Origin: Ephydatia muelleri
Lineage: Eukaryota; Porifera; Demospongiae; Spongillida; Spongillidae
Assembly: GCA_013339895.1 (NCBI GenBank)
Contig: JABACO010000021.1
Span: 5,974,754-6,038,753, forward strand
Direction of reading: 5' to 3'
DNA length: 64,000 nt
Positions 32,600-45,615 of this stretch are shown here, one piece after another. The translations under genes and the position numbers were made by a program. Numbering within the stretch: the first letter of the stretch is position 1; every line of letters starts with the position of its first letter. The notes beneath the pieces are model-generated. The model was not told where the DNA came from and made no database searches. It was given only the letters and a program-made list of their open reading frames with translations.

Positions 32600-34492
32600 T
32601 GGTCATTTGATATCCTATATCTGGAGAAACAAACCCACTGTTTGTTTTGATACACATTTTTTGGTTTGATATACTTTTGTCCGCAACGGATTGCCATAGA
32701 TAGGGTCGAGGTAAGTTTACACAGACATAATGATGCTAGTTAAAGAGCAATATTCATCATTCCTCTAGAAGCCTCTTAAGCTTACTTGCATATCCTTATG
32801 ACTTGACCTCTATTTGTCTCAGAGGACAGTCCTATAGGGACACGATGTAGGCACAGTACAGTGTACACGTTGCTAAATGTACCTATGTGCAGTGTGGTCG
32901 TGTCTCGTAGTCTCATGAGCTGTTCAATAGATACATGTAGATCAAAAATGCATGTACAGAAAATGCATTCACTGAGAGAAAATGTGTACCATCATTATTA
33001 GAGAGCACATTTGTTTTTTCCACATGTATAACTGTGTGTTGTTGTGTGTCAGTGTGTGCGCGTGTATGTGCACATGTGAGGGTCTGTCTGTGTGTGTGTC
33101 CCGTGTGTGTCTGTGTGTCTCTGTGTGCGTCTGTGTGTCTATGTGCATTTCATGTGTACCTGTGTGTGTCTGTGTTTGTGTGTGCGTCATGTTGTATCTG
33201 TGTGTGTGTGAGTGTTTGTGTGTCTTGTGTGTGTCCATGTGTTGGTGTGTGTGTCTTGTGTGTGTCCATGTGTTGGTGTGTGTGTCTGTGTGTTCATGTG
33301 TGTCTTGGTGCATCTGCCGTGTGTCTGTGCATTTCTGTGTGTGCATCTGTATATCTGTGTGTGTGTGTGTGTGTGTGTGTACATTGGTGTCTGTCATGTG
33401 TGTGTCTGTGTACATGTTGTGTGTATGTTGTGTGTGTCTGTGCGTATGTAGTCTGTGTGTATGTAGTGTGTGTATGTAGTGTGTGTGTCTGTGTGTATAT
33501 AGTGTTTGTGTCTGTGTGTATGTTGTGTGTGTCTGTGTGTATGTATTGTGGGTTTCTGTGTGTATGTAGTGTGGGTGTCTGTGTTGTGTGTCCATGTGTG
33601 TGTGTGTCTTTGTGTGCATGTGTGCATCTGTGTGCGTCTTTTGCATGCATGTCTGTGTTGTGTGTCCATGTGTGTGTGTGTTTGTGTGCATGTGTGCATC
33701 TGTGTGTGTCTTGTACATGCGTGCCTGTGCATATCGTGATGTGTTTGTGTGTCTTGTGCATTTCATGTTTGCCTGTATGTGTGTGTCATATGTGTCTGTG
33801 TGTCTTGTGCATTTCATGTGTGCTTGTGTATGTGTGTGCGTGTGTATGCGTCTGTGTGTATGTGTGCACGTCGTGTGTGCGTGTGTCTGTGTGTCTGTGT
33901 ATATCGTGTGTGCTTGTGTATGTGTCTGTGTTTGATGGACACAGACACACAGACGCATGTGATGCACATACACAAACACATACACGACATAACACACAGA
34001 CACAAATACACAACACACATACATAGACACACACATAACATACACACAGACACACCTAAACACTCACAGACACATGGACACAGACACACAACACACGACA
34101 TACGCACAAACACATGCACACTGACATACCAACACACACACAACAACAGAAATGCACACACAGACACACCAACACAAACACAGACACACACAGGCACACA
34201 CAAAATGCACATAGACACACAGACACACACACGCACAGAAACACAAAGACACACACACATAGACACACATGACATATACGCATGTGTGTCTGTGTGGTGT
34301 ATGTGCATCGTGCACTTTTAAAAAAAGTCCACTTCATTCTTCACTAGCTTCACTCCTCTGGAGTGAAGCAAGCACAAGAGTGCTCTTTGCTAGCTTCACT
34401 CTTCAGCAAAAGAGTGAAGATCAATCTCTGAAGAGTGACATTCATTCTGTGGAATTGGTTGAATTTAGTGATACAAGTGGGTGCCTAATGCA
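32525..34492. repeat. SD2 block, first part, copy 2 (uninterrupted)
   Basis: Joins the equivalents of 8,747-9,552 and 15,968-17,234 without the 6.4-kb segment. Starts with a 50-nt T run (32,549-32,598). The TG-to-CA turn is at 33,935. It shows what the element looks like whole: about 2 kb, mostly simple repeat arms. Confidence 0.8.
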
Positions 34493-34907
34493 CTATACAG
34501 TGACACTAGCACAGGATACAGTATATAGATGATACTTATTGTGATATAATACATGTACTTATTGTTGAACGCGTCACATGTTTACTTTGTATATCTTTTA
34601 CCGACGCATTGATTTCATAACAATAACATTTCTATCACATGTCGGTAAAAGAGCATTGACTCAAAGATCACTTCACTGAATCAAGTAGTGCTTTAGCTAT
34701 ACCAGTATAGTCCTAATGACAGCAGTTAACTCATTTTGAAGTAAGTTCTAATTATAGCATGCACCACATTCGTACCTAGCTGGGGTGTTGGAGGTGTGTA
34801 GGGTGTGTAGGTTGTTGGAGAATAATATGAGTGTTGGGTGTGTGCTAGGATTGTAGGTGGTGTAGGGTTGGAGATAATATGTAGTGTCTTATCTACACAC
34901 AGTTTAA

Positions 34908-35503
34908 CTCTTTGAACGCCAAGTGCATATAAACATGCATTCGCACATAACCATATAATCAACTGTGTGATGCATGTCAGTGTTGTGTTTATTACAAATA
35001 ATCGCTTTGAATACCATGTTGTACATTTACATACATGCAATTCAGTGACATGCATGTAAACCAGCCATGTAGATGCTGAAGTCAAACCCAGGTGGGGCAC
35101 TGGGGTGTACACACATCTTGTATGTCCATCGTTACCTCGCACAAACGGTTGTAACAAACCATACTTATTATGACTGGAAAAAGGCAGATGGAGATGGAGT
35201 GAACAGGGATTTTAAACGTGTTGTACTACACTAATGTGGGATGCACATTGCTGTTCTGGGAGTAAATAGCATTAGTGAAGTCATCTGAACAATGTGCTCT
35301 TCAGAAGAAACATAATTACTACAGTTGTAAAGTAACCAAAATTTCATGTACTTACAAGGTGATAAGTGCAACAAACATTTGCATGCATGCATGCATCATG
35401 AAATTGCAATCTGCACATTTCTTACTTACACTGTCATGTAGAATTATAACGTATATACATGCATGCATATTAGAACAAGCATGGCATCCAGAGAGCTAAA
35501 ATA
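34908..35503. mobile_element. Second copy of the 606-bp TIR element
   Basis: Starts TTTAACTCTTTGAACGCC and ends GGCATCCAGAGAGCTAAA. Internal sequence parallels 21,546-22,151 (AAGTGCATATA, the GTGTTGTG region, TTACATGTACTTA). Confidence 0.65.
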
Positions 35504-35678
35504 GTCTATGACCATCACAATTCATGACCAGTGCACCAGCTAGTGATTTCTATCCCACAGGAGGAGCTGGTGGGAGATGGTACCATAGCATTGTGTGTGA
35601 TCAAAAAGAGAGCATCGTTCTGCACTGGCAGAGAAGAAACTGGTGGTCATGCTGGCTGCTGATGGAAGGTATGGTTCA

Positions 35679-35808
<130 letters not shown>

Positions 35809-36179
35809 ACTGTTGCATGTACCTCCATAATATTTTTAATGTATTTAACATCAGAAGTAAACATTAAAAGTATTATTGAAGAAAGGAAAGATGCTGCTTG
35901 GTGAGGTTGCTGGGATGTCTAGAAATGAATAATTCTGAATAGCAATTACTATTATTATTGAGCACAATTGTAGAGGCTGTCTGCACAGATGATATTAGTC
36001 ATTGATGTTTTTATAGTATGTCATGTGTATTCGATGTCATCTGAACAATAAATGTAATTAACTATTAAATTTAAATTATAAATCATGCATGTGTGTGTAT
36101 TGAATTATATAGTTAATACACAAAACAGCACTATATTAAGAGTACAACCTATTATTCGCTAAGGCACAACCTAATAGCA

Positions 36180-37978
36180 GTTAGGAGGGCTGGCACTGGT
36201 GAATGGCCAGGTAGGATGCCAGCCTGGAGAAGGTATCGTGGGCCTCCTTGCCCCAATCGCTATATGTCTACACAGCTAGAATGCAGGACCAGCCCAACTC
36301 TTGGCATTTGGGACCATTTGAGTGGAGCTTATGAGCCTCAGCTGGTGACACGATTCGCTCAAGATGGCAGAGCAGAGTGGTGAAGTGAGGGTCAGGTCTA
36401 GCGCCACAGGTTTGCCTCTGTCCCAGCCAGCAATAAGGATGTCAGCGGGCCTGGTGTGGGCAAGGTCTCTGGTGAGACCATGACCTCTCTCCACACTCAC
36501 ACTTAGGTGGGCACGACAGCAGATGTCGAATTACCTCATCCCTTAGACAATTATGGCGTATGACCACATCTCCTCCATGCCTGCAGGTCACAGCATGGTG
36601 ACCAAGAGGATCAAGAGCAGTATTGGGGCAGAATGGGCACATCAACTGACCAAAAGTATCCTACCCCTGCCACCACCTAGTAAGCCTAAACCAGGGGAAG
36701 GGACTATCGATAGCCAGGAGGAAGCATGAGGAGCTGCCACTGACAGGAGGCGAGCACTGTTGGCAGGGGAGGAAGACTCCAATAACAAGATGTGGAAATG
36801 TGCTTGGATCATTCCTGACAAGACCTTCTAGAGAATGGGAGAGTCCTGAACAAAATTGACCGAGATGGTATTGGAAAGGGAGACCTGGGTGTTGAACACT
36901 GCCACTGCCTGCTGTAGGTGGATGTTATCAGCACAGCCCAAGCCTGAGAATGACAGGGAGGCAATGAAAGCAGCAGCAGCATGATGAGAGAGGGAGCAAA
37001 GGCCTAAAACACCAAATTTTGGTCCAAGTTGTGCCTACCACCTGATTTTGGTCCAAGTTGTGCCTGGCTCCAGGCGTCATCGGTAACATTGATGGCTGAG
37101 CACATTGCGAAGCACTGCTTGACCTCTTCATCAAAAGAACTCAGAGCATCTGGGGCCAGGCTGGGTGGGGTGACCCTTAATTGCTATGTAAACCATCCTG
37201 TAGAAGCTACCACACATGCACAACAGGGTAACTGCTACCTGGAGATCAACTGCAGCAACATCCACTAGACCAGACAGTAGCTCAGCACACTTCCCAGCGA
37301 TAATCATGAAACAGTGCAGGTAATTCCCAATTGGTGCACCAAGGATATCCAGGTTGGGCAGTAAGGAGCACCTCACCTCAGGTGGAAATGATGTGTTACC
37401 CCTCCTGCTGAATAGTTCACACTTGGCCAGGTTCACATGTAGGCCCAGTGCAGGGCCTAAATCCTCAATCAGATGCAAGGCACGCAGCACACTCATCATC
37501 TGTATCCAGGCTGGACATCAACTTCTGCATGGAGGACTAATGCAAACAGCAAGGGTCCTAAAAAGTCACCTTGCTGCACTCCAGACTTGGAGCTGATCCG
37601 GCCAAGAGGGTGCCACAGCAGAGGATGGGTCCCATAGCACCATAACACCCAAGGTAGCAATTCAAGGAAAGATGCAGCACACTGATCAAGAACTGCTTGC
37701 CTGGAGACCATATTCAAAGTTTTCCTCATGTCTACCTTAAACACAACAAAGTCCTTGTCCATCCAGTGCTCCTCAATGCATCCCCCGAGAGGATGGGCCA
37801 CCTTCTCTGCCCCTGCATGACAGGCCACACCCAGCTGCTGAGGTTGGAAAAACTTAGCTGCCTTGTCTTTCACCAAGGCACACATGCATTTCCCTGCCAG
37901 TCTCCTTATTGTCTCCCCCATAGCTATGGGCCTGATGTCAGGTGGGCAGCCCTCCTTGTTTTTGTTCAGAGCAATCAA
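36180..37978 (-). pseudogene. Retroelement remnant, copy 2
   Basis: Nearly identical to 17,223-19,041 and in the same orientation. Here the zinc segment is clearest (CPFCPNTALDPLGHHAV, CRHGGDVVIRHN, LRDEVIRHL), followed by RPADILIAGWDRGKPVALDL. The reverse-transcriptase frame reads IRPIAMGETIRRLAGK ... VQQGDFLGPLLF. Frames are broken near the active site as in copy 1, so the damage predates the duplication. Confidence 0.75.
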
Positions 37979-38256
37979 ATAGCCTCCTGTTATATAAATT
38001 ATGCAGGAAAAATATTGAGCACATTGTTACAAACTGAAATGTTCCTTTTACAACATTTAGAATGCTGTGAACATGACTGACATGACTGAATGACTGACTC
38101 CCGCTGCCATAATTTCGTACTCAGACCCAAAATTACGCAGCCATGGGTGGATTACATCACCGCTACGCGTAAGTAGGGTCTGGTGAACTGTTGTACTAAA
38201 TTCTGTCCACGGTCACCAGAATTTAGAGGTATGCAATAATTGTATATCTTTCTTAT

Positions 38257-38615
38257 AATCGAGAGGTTAATTAGGAGTTCGTGATTGTATGTGGTGACAT
38301 GTGACAGCCTTCTAAGGCACATGGGCCGACTTGTCCAGCTTCTATGGTGGGGTTAGTGTTGTGTGTGTGTGTGTGTTTGTGTGTATGTGTGTATGTGTTG
38401 TGTGTATGTATGTGTGTGTGTTTATGTGTTTTGTTGTGTAGGTGTTTGTGCATGTGTGTGCATGTGTATGTGTGTGCTGCACACACACACACTCACACAC
38501 ACACACACACACACGCACACACAAGGGCAGCGTATCCCGCCGTAGAAGCTGGTAAGTTGGCCCATGTGCCTTAGAAAGACTGTGTCACGAATTCCTATTT
38601 AACCTCCCGATTATG
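38257..38615. repeat. Fold-back element with TG/CA centre, copy 2
   Basis: Paralogue of 19,316-19,690, with a shorter TG part. Confidence 0.7.
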
Positions 38616-39474
38616 CAATTATTGCTTGCCTCTTATCTGATTGGTTCCCCAAAAGGGTGAACTGTATCTTCAAACAATATTGTCATCCTGCCAAGTAATT
38701 TTGAACAGTGATTGAATGATTATAATGATACACAAGTCGCTACCTTCATGCTTTTCTTGGCAGCAGTAGTCTCGTACCCAGATCCAAAGTTACGTAGCTG
38801 TGGGTGGATTACATCACCACTACGTGTAAGTAACCAGAATGAAGCTGCAATGCCTTTTTGGAAGCTGCAGTTCAGTATTAATTACAAGTCTGCTATCTTT
38901 GTGGTCTGTGCACATGGTTGCTGTGTGTACTGCTGTTTTTTTTAGTAATTTAATATGCATTAGGGAATAATCGCACCCAATTAAAAAATTATCTCACTCT
39001 TATTAATTAAATGAGTGTGCATCAATCCATAAGAGTGATGCGCAATCTTCACATCGAGAGTGAAGAGCACTCCGCGTAGACTGCTCTTCACTCTTAAAAT
39101 AGGAGCGAAATTTTGAGGGCAACATTCACTCCTGGATTAGGAGTGACGTTAACCCGTATTTTTTTACAGTGTGTATCTGTGTGTGTGTATCTGTGTGTTT
39201 GTCATGTGTGTATGTGCGTGTGTTTGTACATGTAGGTCGTGTGAGTGCCTGTGTTTGTGAGTGTGTGTGTGTTTTGTGTGTGTATGTGTGTGTTGCCACA
39301 TGTATACAGTGGTGTGTGTTATGCAAGTGTGCAATGTATGTGTACATTTAGAGGACCAGATGGGGACACAATGTGTGTACAAAGGATCAATCTATGGGAA
39401 CACAATGCATGTACAAAGAACCAATCGTATGAATACAATGTGCACATGTACAGAGGACCAGTCCTATGGGACAG

Positions 39475-40066
39475 CATACCAATGTTTATGTACAGTATCT
39501 GAAGTGAGGGCTCTATATCATGTACGAAAAGCTAGTTATAAGGAAACTCAACATGCAAACATGCTCAGAGAGGTAGTAATTAAAAAAAAATGGATGCATG
39601 CAAAAATACAGAGGAAAATCACAGAAAGCTTGGTACATAAATTGAAATAGAATCAGTGGCCTGTACAAACATGCACAAGTGCATTTAAATTGAATATAAT
39701 GCATTTGTATGTGACGATGTTTGCGAGTGTGTTTGTATACCAACATGGTTTATTGTTTGCCACATGCATAACTGGTGAATGTACGCCATACGATACGTAC
39801 AGGTCCATTTACGCAACCATGCTAGTGTGTGCACTAGTGTGAACCAGCATGAGTTCATGTACTATGTATGAGCTGAAAGTTTTGTGAGAAATAACACACC
39901 GGCAATCGTAGCTGAGTGGGCGTGGCAGAAACAAGACGAGGATTTTAGCAAGGATTATGGCGATTAGGAAAGCTTTATTACACGACTAGAGAATGATGCG
40001 AGTGCGTAGCAAATAGCCTTACGCACGCCGTTTTGATTACTGCCCGCGAAGCAAGATTACTGCAAC
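39475..40066. other. Unique non-coding stretch
   Basis: Nothing recognised beyond short A/T-rich repeats. Confidence 0.4.
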
Positions 40067-40074
40067 CATTCACT

Positions 40075-40163
40075 CTAGTCTCGTACCCAGACCCTTATTC
40101 CCGCAGCTGCGGATGGCGTAATCCATCCGCAGCTGCGGGAATAAGGGTCTGGGTACGAGACTA
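40075..40163. mobile_element. 89-bp palindromic element, same family as 23,928
   Basis: CTAGTCTCGTACCCAGACCC, then CGCAGCTGCGGATGG, a 6-nt loop, then the exact complement. CATTCACT stands on both sides (40,067-40,074; 40,164-40,171), an 8-bp target duplication. Confidence 0.85.
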
Positions 40164-40762
40164 CATTCACTGCACGATCGTCGGCGAAGTGAGAACTCTT
40201 CTATCTTCTTTTAATTTTCCCGCATCAACTCACTGCCTGGGTGTAGCAAAAATAGCTGCGAACGGCTAGCTTAGTTTAAGGCGGAGAATGGGTGGGGAAA
40301 TGGGCGGTATCACAATTTATTGGTGATTGCATGCAATTATAGCGGGAAATGTGCATTAACTTTGCACAGGTGTATCTCTGTAACGAATACAGTAAAAGTA
40401 ACGAACAGAACAAATCAATTGCAACAGGACCCCTCTACCTATACACCGAATGTGATGCGATTTGAACGCTCCTACCTGAAGTTGTGGAGTTTTTGAACCC
40501 CTGGGGGTATCGGACCTCGTAACGACTGCAATATGCTTGTGCAAGACACCAAAATACGTTTTCACATAGAGAAATGATGTAGGACGAAGTGGTGAAACTA
40601 GGACGCCGATAGCATTAACGATTTAGAAGAGATAGCAATTTGTGTTTAATTTATGTAATAAACTGAAATCCACAATGATCAAAAGTGTAAATGCGTGTGT
40701 CACACGCCTAATGCGCATCTCTGCTGGTGTGGTGGTGATAGACTGAATGGAGCCAAAACCAC

Positions 40763-40787
40763 CATTTGGGTCTGGGTACGAGACTAG
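40763..40787. mobile_element. Solo end of the same element family
   Basis: GGGTCTGGGTACGAGACTAG stands directly before the Sema-like frame of kinase copy 2. The other end was not found, so a larger or deleted element may have cut off the 5' part of that gene. Confidence 0.6.
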
Positions 40788-41841
40788 ATGTTACCTCTCT
40801 TTAATGCGTCCGCCCTGGTCAGTTCTTCGTCGGCTATAACCGATCAAAGGCATCAAACATTCAATGGTGCAAAGGGATTATCCGTTTTAGGAAAAACTTT
40901 GACCCTAGACGAGAGCAAGCTGGTGGTATGCTTGAACGATAAAAGCTGTACGAGTTACGATGCTAGCAACTTCAAAGATGGCTAATTAACCGATCGCGCT
41001 GGCTGGCAACGGCAGCAGCATGGCTTTGGTGAGTGCCCCGGTCATTGGAGAAGGAAACAGCTTCTACGCTGCCAGCAGCAACGATACTGTGAACCTTATC
41101 GGTCAGTACGGACTTGACAGGACAGTCAGGAACGTTAGCAGATCGTCGGGCGGCCTGTTTGATGTAACTACAGACTCGTTCTCCCGTAATTGGTTTGGCG
41201 GGTTTGTGGCGGGTTCCTACGTGTATTTTGTGGTACTCGACGTGAGCGCTTCCCCAAACTCCGAGACAGGGATCAGGGTGCTGAGAGTGTGCGATAATAG
41301 CCAGGAGACCCGCGTGACCTCTGTTTCTGAAATTGAACTGGACTGCCTTGATCTCGCTGGACGCGTGAATGGCTATGCCAGATTAGTCGGAGCATCCCTG
41401 GTGACTTACCCAGTAAATGGATCCCAGTCATACGAAACTGCTCTTCTGGTTGGGATCGTGACACCGCCATTGGGTGGCTATTCAGGGATGTACAGCGGCC
41501 GCGTGTGCGCTTTTCAACTGTCCCAGATTGACTCCATGATTGACAGCGTCTCCTCATCCTCCCCGTCAAATGGTACCTGCTTCTCTGGTGCTCTACCCTG
41601 GAGGAATACGAGCAATTCCTATTTCTCGTGCAGCAGTAGATGCAACATGTCGTCACCCGGGGCAACCGAGGCGCCAACGCTGCATGCAGTGTCGCATCCT
41701 GTGTCTGTATTGTCGACCAATACCTCATTTGAACTCGACTATGTATACTGTCCATCTACATATAGAGTCACTCTCGTTGCTGTTTATTGCATCCACCAAC
41801 CATATGGGTATCTCCATTCTGCAGGCAGTGAGTCTGTTTGA
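40788..41841 (+). pseudogene. Sema-domain region of MET-like copy 2
   Basis: Two frames. 40,788-40,985 gives SKLVVCLNDKSCTSYD. 40,990-41,841 gives NSFYAASSNDTVNLIG, FVAGSYVYFVVLDVS, GIRVLRVCDNS, SEIELDCLD, ARLVGASLVTYP and SGRVCAFQLSQI. SxVCAF, xxRVCxxD and a Cys-containing ELDC strand are typical of Sema beta-propeller blades of plexins and MET. A stop at 40,984-40,986 and a frame change separate the parts; no GT lies nearby for a micro-intron, so this looks like a mutation. Confidence 0.7.
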
Positions 41842-42009
41842 ATTTGCAGATATATGTTTGTGACCGCTTGGAAGCTAGCACCACATTAAAAAATGAATAC
41901 GCTTAGCATTCCTCAAGCGGCGGGCGTCATAAGCGCGCGTTTAATAGTCACGTCAATTATTTGTAAACGAAAGCAAACACAATATAAAACGTAGAAGTTG
42001 TTGTGAGCT

Positions 42010-42240
42010 GTACCTATAGCCACAGGGTAGATGTGTACTACCTGTGCCAACCAAAGACTCAAGACCACGCGCGGATCCTGAATACTGGACCAGCTAGGAG
42101 TATGGCCACAACTACTAAGCCTTACAAGCTATTCCAAGTACCCACCCACAGAGTAGGTGTGTACCTGCGCCAACCAGGGACCCAACGTCACACGCGGATC
42201 CGGAACACTGGGGGTGTGACCACAACTCATAAGTACTTTC
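42010..42240. repeat. Two-unit tandem repeat of about 125 bp
   Basis: ACAGGGTAGATGTGTACTAC ... ACGCGCGGATCC... and ACAGAGTAGGTGTGTACCTG ... ACACGCGGATCC... are successive diverged units, each with GCCAACC and ACTGG. An open frame runs through both; no domain recognised. Confidence 0.6.
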
Positions 42241-42645
42241 AAGCTCACCATGCAGTGGTATATGTTTGTGGTATATTGTAAAATTGCAGTTTCATGTTAC
42301 TGATGGATCTGCAAAGAGTACTGGCAATCTGTTCTCATCCTGGGTGTTGCCCCAGCGGGCAATTAAGCTGACGTGGATCAGTAGACTGAGCTATATCTAT
42401 GTCACTACAAATATCTCTGTAAGTCAATAATACCTCTAGCGACCTTACATGTCATCGGGTGAAAACTACAAACACCGCCTCCTCCCCCCCATCCACCCAC
42501 CCACTCCAAACTGACCGTTTATACGGAAAAGAAACAGTCAGTGCACTTTGCCCTTAGCTATCTGCACCACTAATGGATTCATATTTACCTGTAATTACAT
42601 TCCCCGAGCCAATGTGGTGCAGCCTTTTATTAACAAAACAAACTA

Positions 42646-42781
42646 AGCTATGCTATTGTATTTTTTAAAGAGACAGCTTTCATGCAGCAACGCCCTTTCT
42701 TTGCGCACTCGCGACTATAGATGGTGCAGTGTAAGTCAAAGAAAGGGCGTTGGCTGAAAGCTGCCTTTCAGTAGCATAGCT
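42646..42781. mobile_element. 136-bp fold-back element
   Basis: AGCTATGCTATTG ... CAACGCCCTTTCTTTG returns as CAAAGAAAGGGCGTTGG ... AGTAGCATAGCT. Internal inserts differ between the arms. Confidence 0.7.
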
Positions 42782-45365
42782 AGAGTTAGGCCGCCAAAAT
42801 AGTTGCACCAGTCACTTCATAAAAGGACATGTTTCAGGATTAAGAAGTGATCTAGCTCAGGTTTCCATGACATCAGTGTATAAAATATAGCAAATGATCA
42901 CATTCATTGATAGTGGCAAATGTCTTGATGAGGTCAAGTGCATTCTAATATCGAGACCGAATGATAGAGGGCGATTTGTTTCGCAGCCACCTCAACAATA
43001 TGACCTAACAATTCATGTCCAGTGTTGACCACTTTAGATCACACTGCATAGTCTTATTTACTATTGTAGTGCTATGCCGAATCAGTCTATATATTAATAT
43101 TAGCCAATCACAGCAATTACAATGACAGGCAAGACTGTCTATATATACATTTACCAGCGCATGCATGAAGCTGACAAAAACACCTATGCATGCGTATACA
43201 AATATGATTCAGTGACAAAGAATATTTACAACATCAACTGACATAGCCTCAATTTACCTTTGTGACAGCATGTAGTTAGACAAATAATTCAATACACAGT
43301 AATACTTTGTGGCATGCAAAGGCAATACTTTAATACTGTCATTGCACTTTAATTTGAATCTCTTTGGCCCACTAGTGCATGCAGTTAATTCACTGCACTC
43401 ATATGCATCTGAACTGCTGTATAACACAACTAATTAATAGTGCATGCAGCCTCATTGTTATCTTTGTGGTGTTCATCAATTGAGTGTATGCATTGCATTA
43501 TTTTTGTGAGATGCTCAAGCCCTCCAAATACGGGGACATTTATTTTTGGTTGAGATATTTTTAGAGGCCAGCAAAATAAATCAGAATATAGCTTTATCAG
43601 GACAGAGTTGTTCTTGTTGTATACATTATTTTCCTCCGATCAAAAAGGTTATTGAAGTTCCCATTGAGCAATGCTCCAACCTCACTGGCTGTCTGAGCTG
43701 TGTAGTCAATGTGAACCCTCTGTGTGGATGGTGTACTGTGGAGCAGAAGTGTTCTCGGAGGTCACAATGTCAGAAAAGCACCAAGGAAATCTCTTGGATA
43801 CAGGATGATTCCAACCAGTGTCACACTAATGTAACTGCAGCCGTGATTAATGATTCAAAAATCTTTACCTACACTTCTGTGATCCCTACTAATACCATAC
43901 CATCGTAAGATTAATTAAAATGCAGTTGTGCCATTTCCCATTTCCAAAACATTTTATTATATAGTGGTGGCATCAATCTTAATTTCATTGGAACATTCCC
44001 AGATACTACCCTGAAGGCTGTTTTTGTGGTGACAAATGGAACTACATCAGTATGTGATAAAAATCCAGCGACCATACTCCCCTGCTATGTACATCTGCCC
44101 ACTCCTCCCTTTACTCCCTCCTCTGTCATTCTCCCTCTCACCTTCTCATATCCTTCCTCCTCCTCGTAACAGAAGTGTGAGCAAACATTTGGCACGCTGA
44201 AGTGTATTGCCCCGCCCCTTGGTCCAATTGATTTCATTGGACCAGATGTGTACCTTGTGGCTGGAGTGGACTACACTATAGTGATGGAGGGTGTCCCTGG
44301 ACCAGTGGGAGATAGCCTAAACCTTGCAGTCTACCCAGACCCTGTATTCTCATCCATTAGAGTTGAACACCAGTCACAGACTGCTGGGTCTGTTAAGCCC
44401 ATAAGGATCGATGTATGTGCCAACTTGCGCAATTATATGACATGTGTGACCCTATTTGCCAATAATTAAAGCCATTTTCCTTCCACCTCTGGCGTCAGGG
44501 TTACTACATTTCAAATGTCAAAGTGCAATTTGAGATCAGTGTGACGATTGATGGAGAAATGTGTCAAGTGGATACGGGAACCACAACTGACACAGTGAGG
44601 TGGTCATGAATGTACCCAGTCTCCTTCTAACCCTAACCCCTTCCACAGACCCTGACCTGCCAGCCTCCACAATTCCTTTCTGCACAGTTCTCATTCAATG
44701 CACAGGTTGGGTCTCTGTGTGTCATGTGTATGCAAGATTGAAACACTTTTTTCTGCATTCCAATTTGTTAGGTTCATGTGACCATTGGTAAATACCTTAG
44801 CTACACACCTGGCAACATCACACTACTGGTAACAAGCAAAGCTGAAGCATTTCCCATTGCCGCCACAGTGGGAGGGAGTGTGGCTGGTCTATTTATTCTT
44901 CTTCTGGCTCTAGTACTAATTGTGACAACTGTTCTGGTGATCAATAGACAGAGGTTTTTGCACAGAGGCAATTCAGCTGGTGGAGTAATGATTGATTTGG
45001 TGATTAAAAATGAAGGCTTGAAGACAGGTACATTGAGATCACTGGGGGCTGCAATGAAGCGCTATGTTTGAGTCGATTGGTGATTCTGGTTAATGTTGTG
45101 TGAGATGGCTGTAATCAAAATTTAGATGTTTTACTATGAACAGATATTGCATTTTTGTCTTGAATCTGACTTACTGTTCTAACTGACTGATAAAATATTA
45201 TAATTCTGTTCAGTATAGTAGCTTGTTGCAAGGCGTTTGATGACCAAAATGTGTTACATTTGTTGCAGTAGGATATATGAAGATTATATTGTAGCGAGAA
45301 AAAAAAACAGATCTATGCAACTGTCCAATCTGCTTTGCAAAAAGTATTCATGAAGAAAAGAATAT

Positions 45366-45615
45366 GGGACAGTTTCCGCGAAAATTGCCCCACGGTTAAA
45401 ATGTTATAAAAATGCATCGCGTTTGAATCGCTATAACTTCCCAACGGATAACGCTATCGACTTCCTATTTTCAACACTTCATACTACACCATTTCACTAT
45501 GAAGTGTTGAAATTAGGAAGTCGATAGCGTTATCCGTTGGGAAGTTATAGCGATTCAAACGCGATGCATTTTTATAACATTTTAACCGTGGGGCAATTTT
45601 CGCGGAAACTGTCCC
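45366..45615. mobile_element. MITE family B, copy B2, in intron 6 of kinase copy 2
   Basis: A 250-bp fold-back starting GGGACAGTTTCCGCGAAAA and ending in its complement. ATAT on both sides (45,362-45,365; 45,616-45,619). Copy 1 has the uninterrupted site at about 1,976-1,984, so insertion followed the gene duplication (or is a haplotype difference). Confidence 0.92.

Larger units (their letters stand above)
36180..39474. repeat. SD2 block, second part, copy 2
   Basis: Matches 17,235-20,518: retroelement, TCTCGTAC termini, TG/CA fold-back (38,257-38,615), GAGTGAAG cluster and 34-bp tandem repeat. Similarity ends at 39,474. Confidence 0.85.
41842..43392. other. Intron-like stretch of copy 2 before the SD1 similarity begins
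   Basis: Contains the 42.0-kb tandem repeat and the 42.65-kb fold-back; no further exon recognised. Confidence 0.45.

Noticed and set aside
41273-41755. 160-residue minus-strand frame
   Set aside because: Shadow of the Sema-like frame on the plus strand; no recognisable domain.
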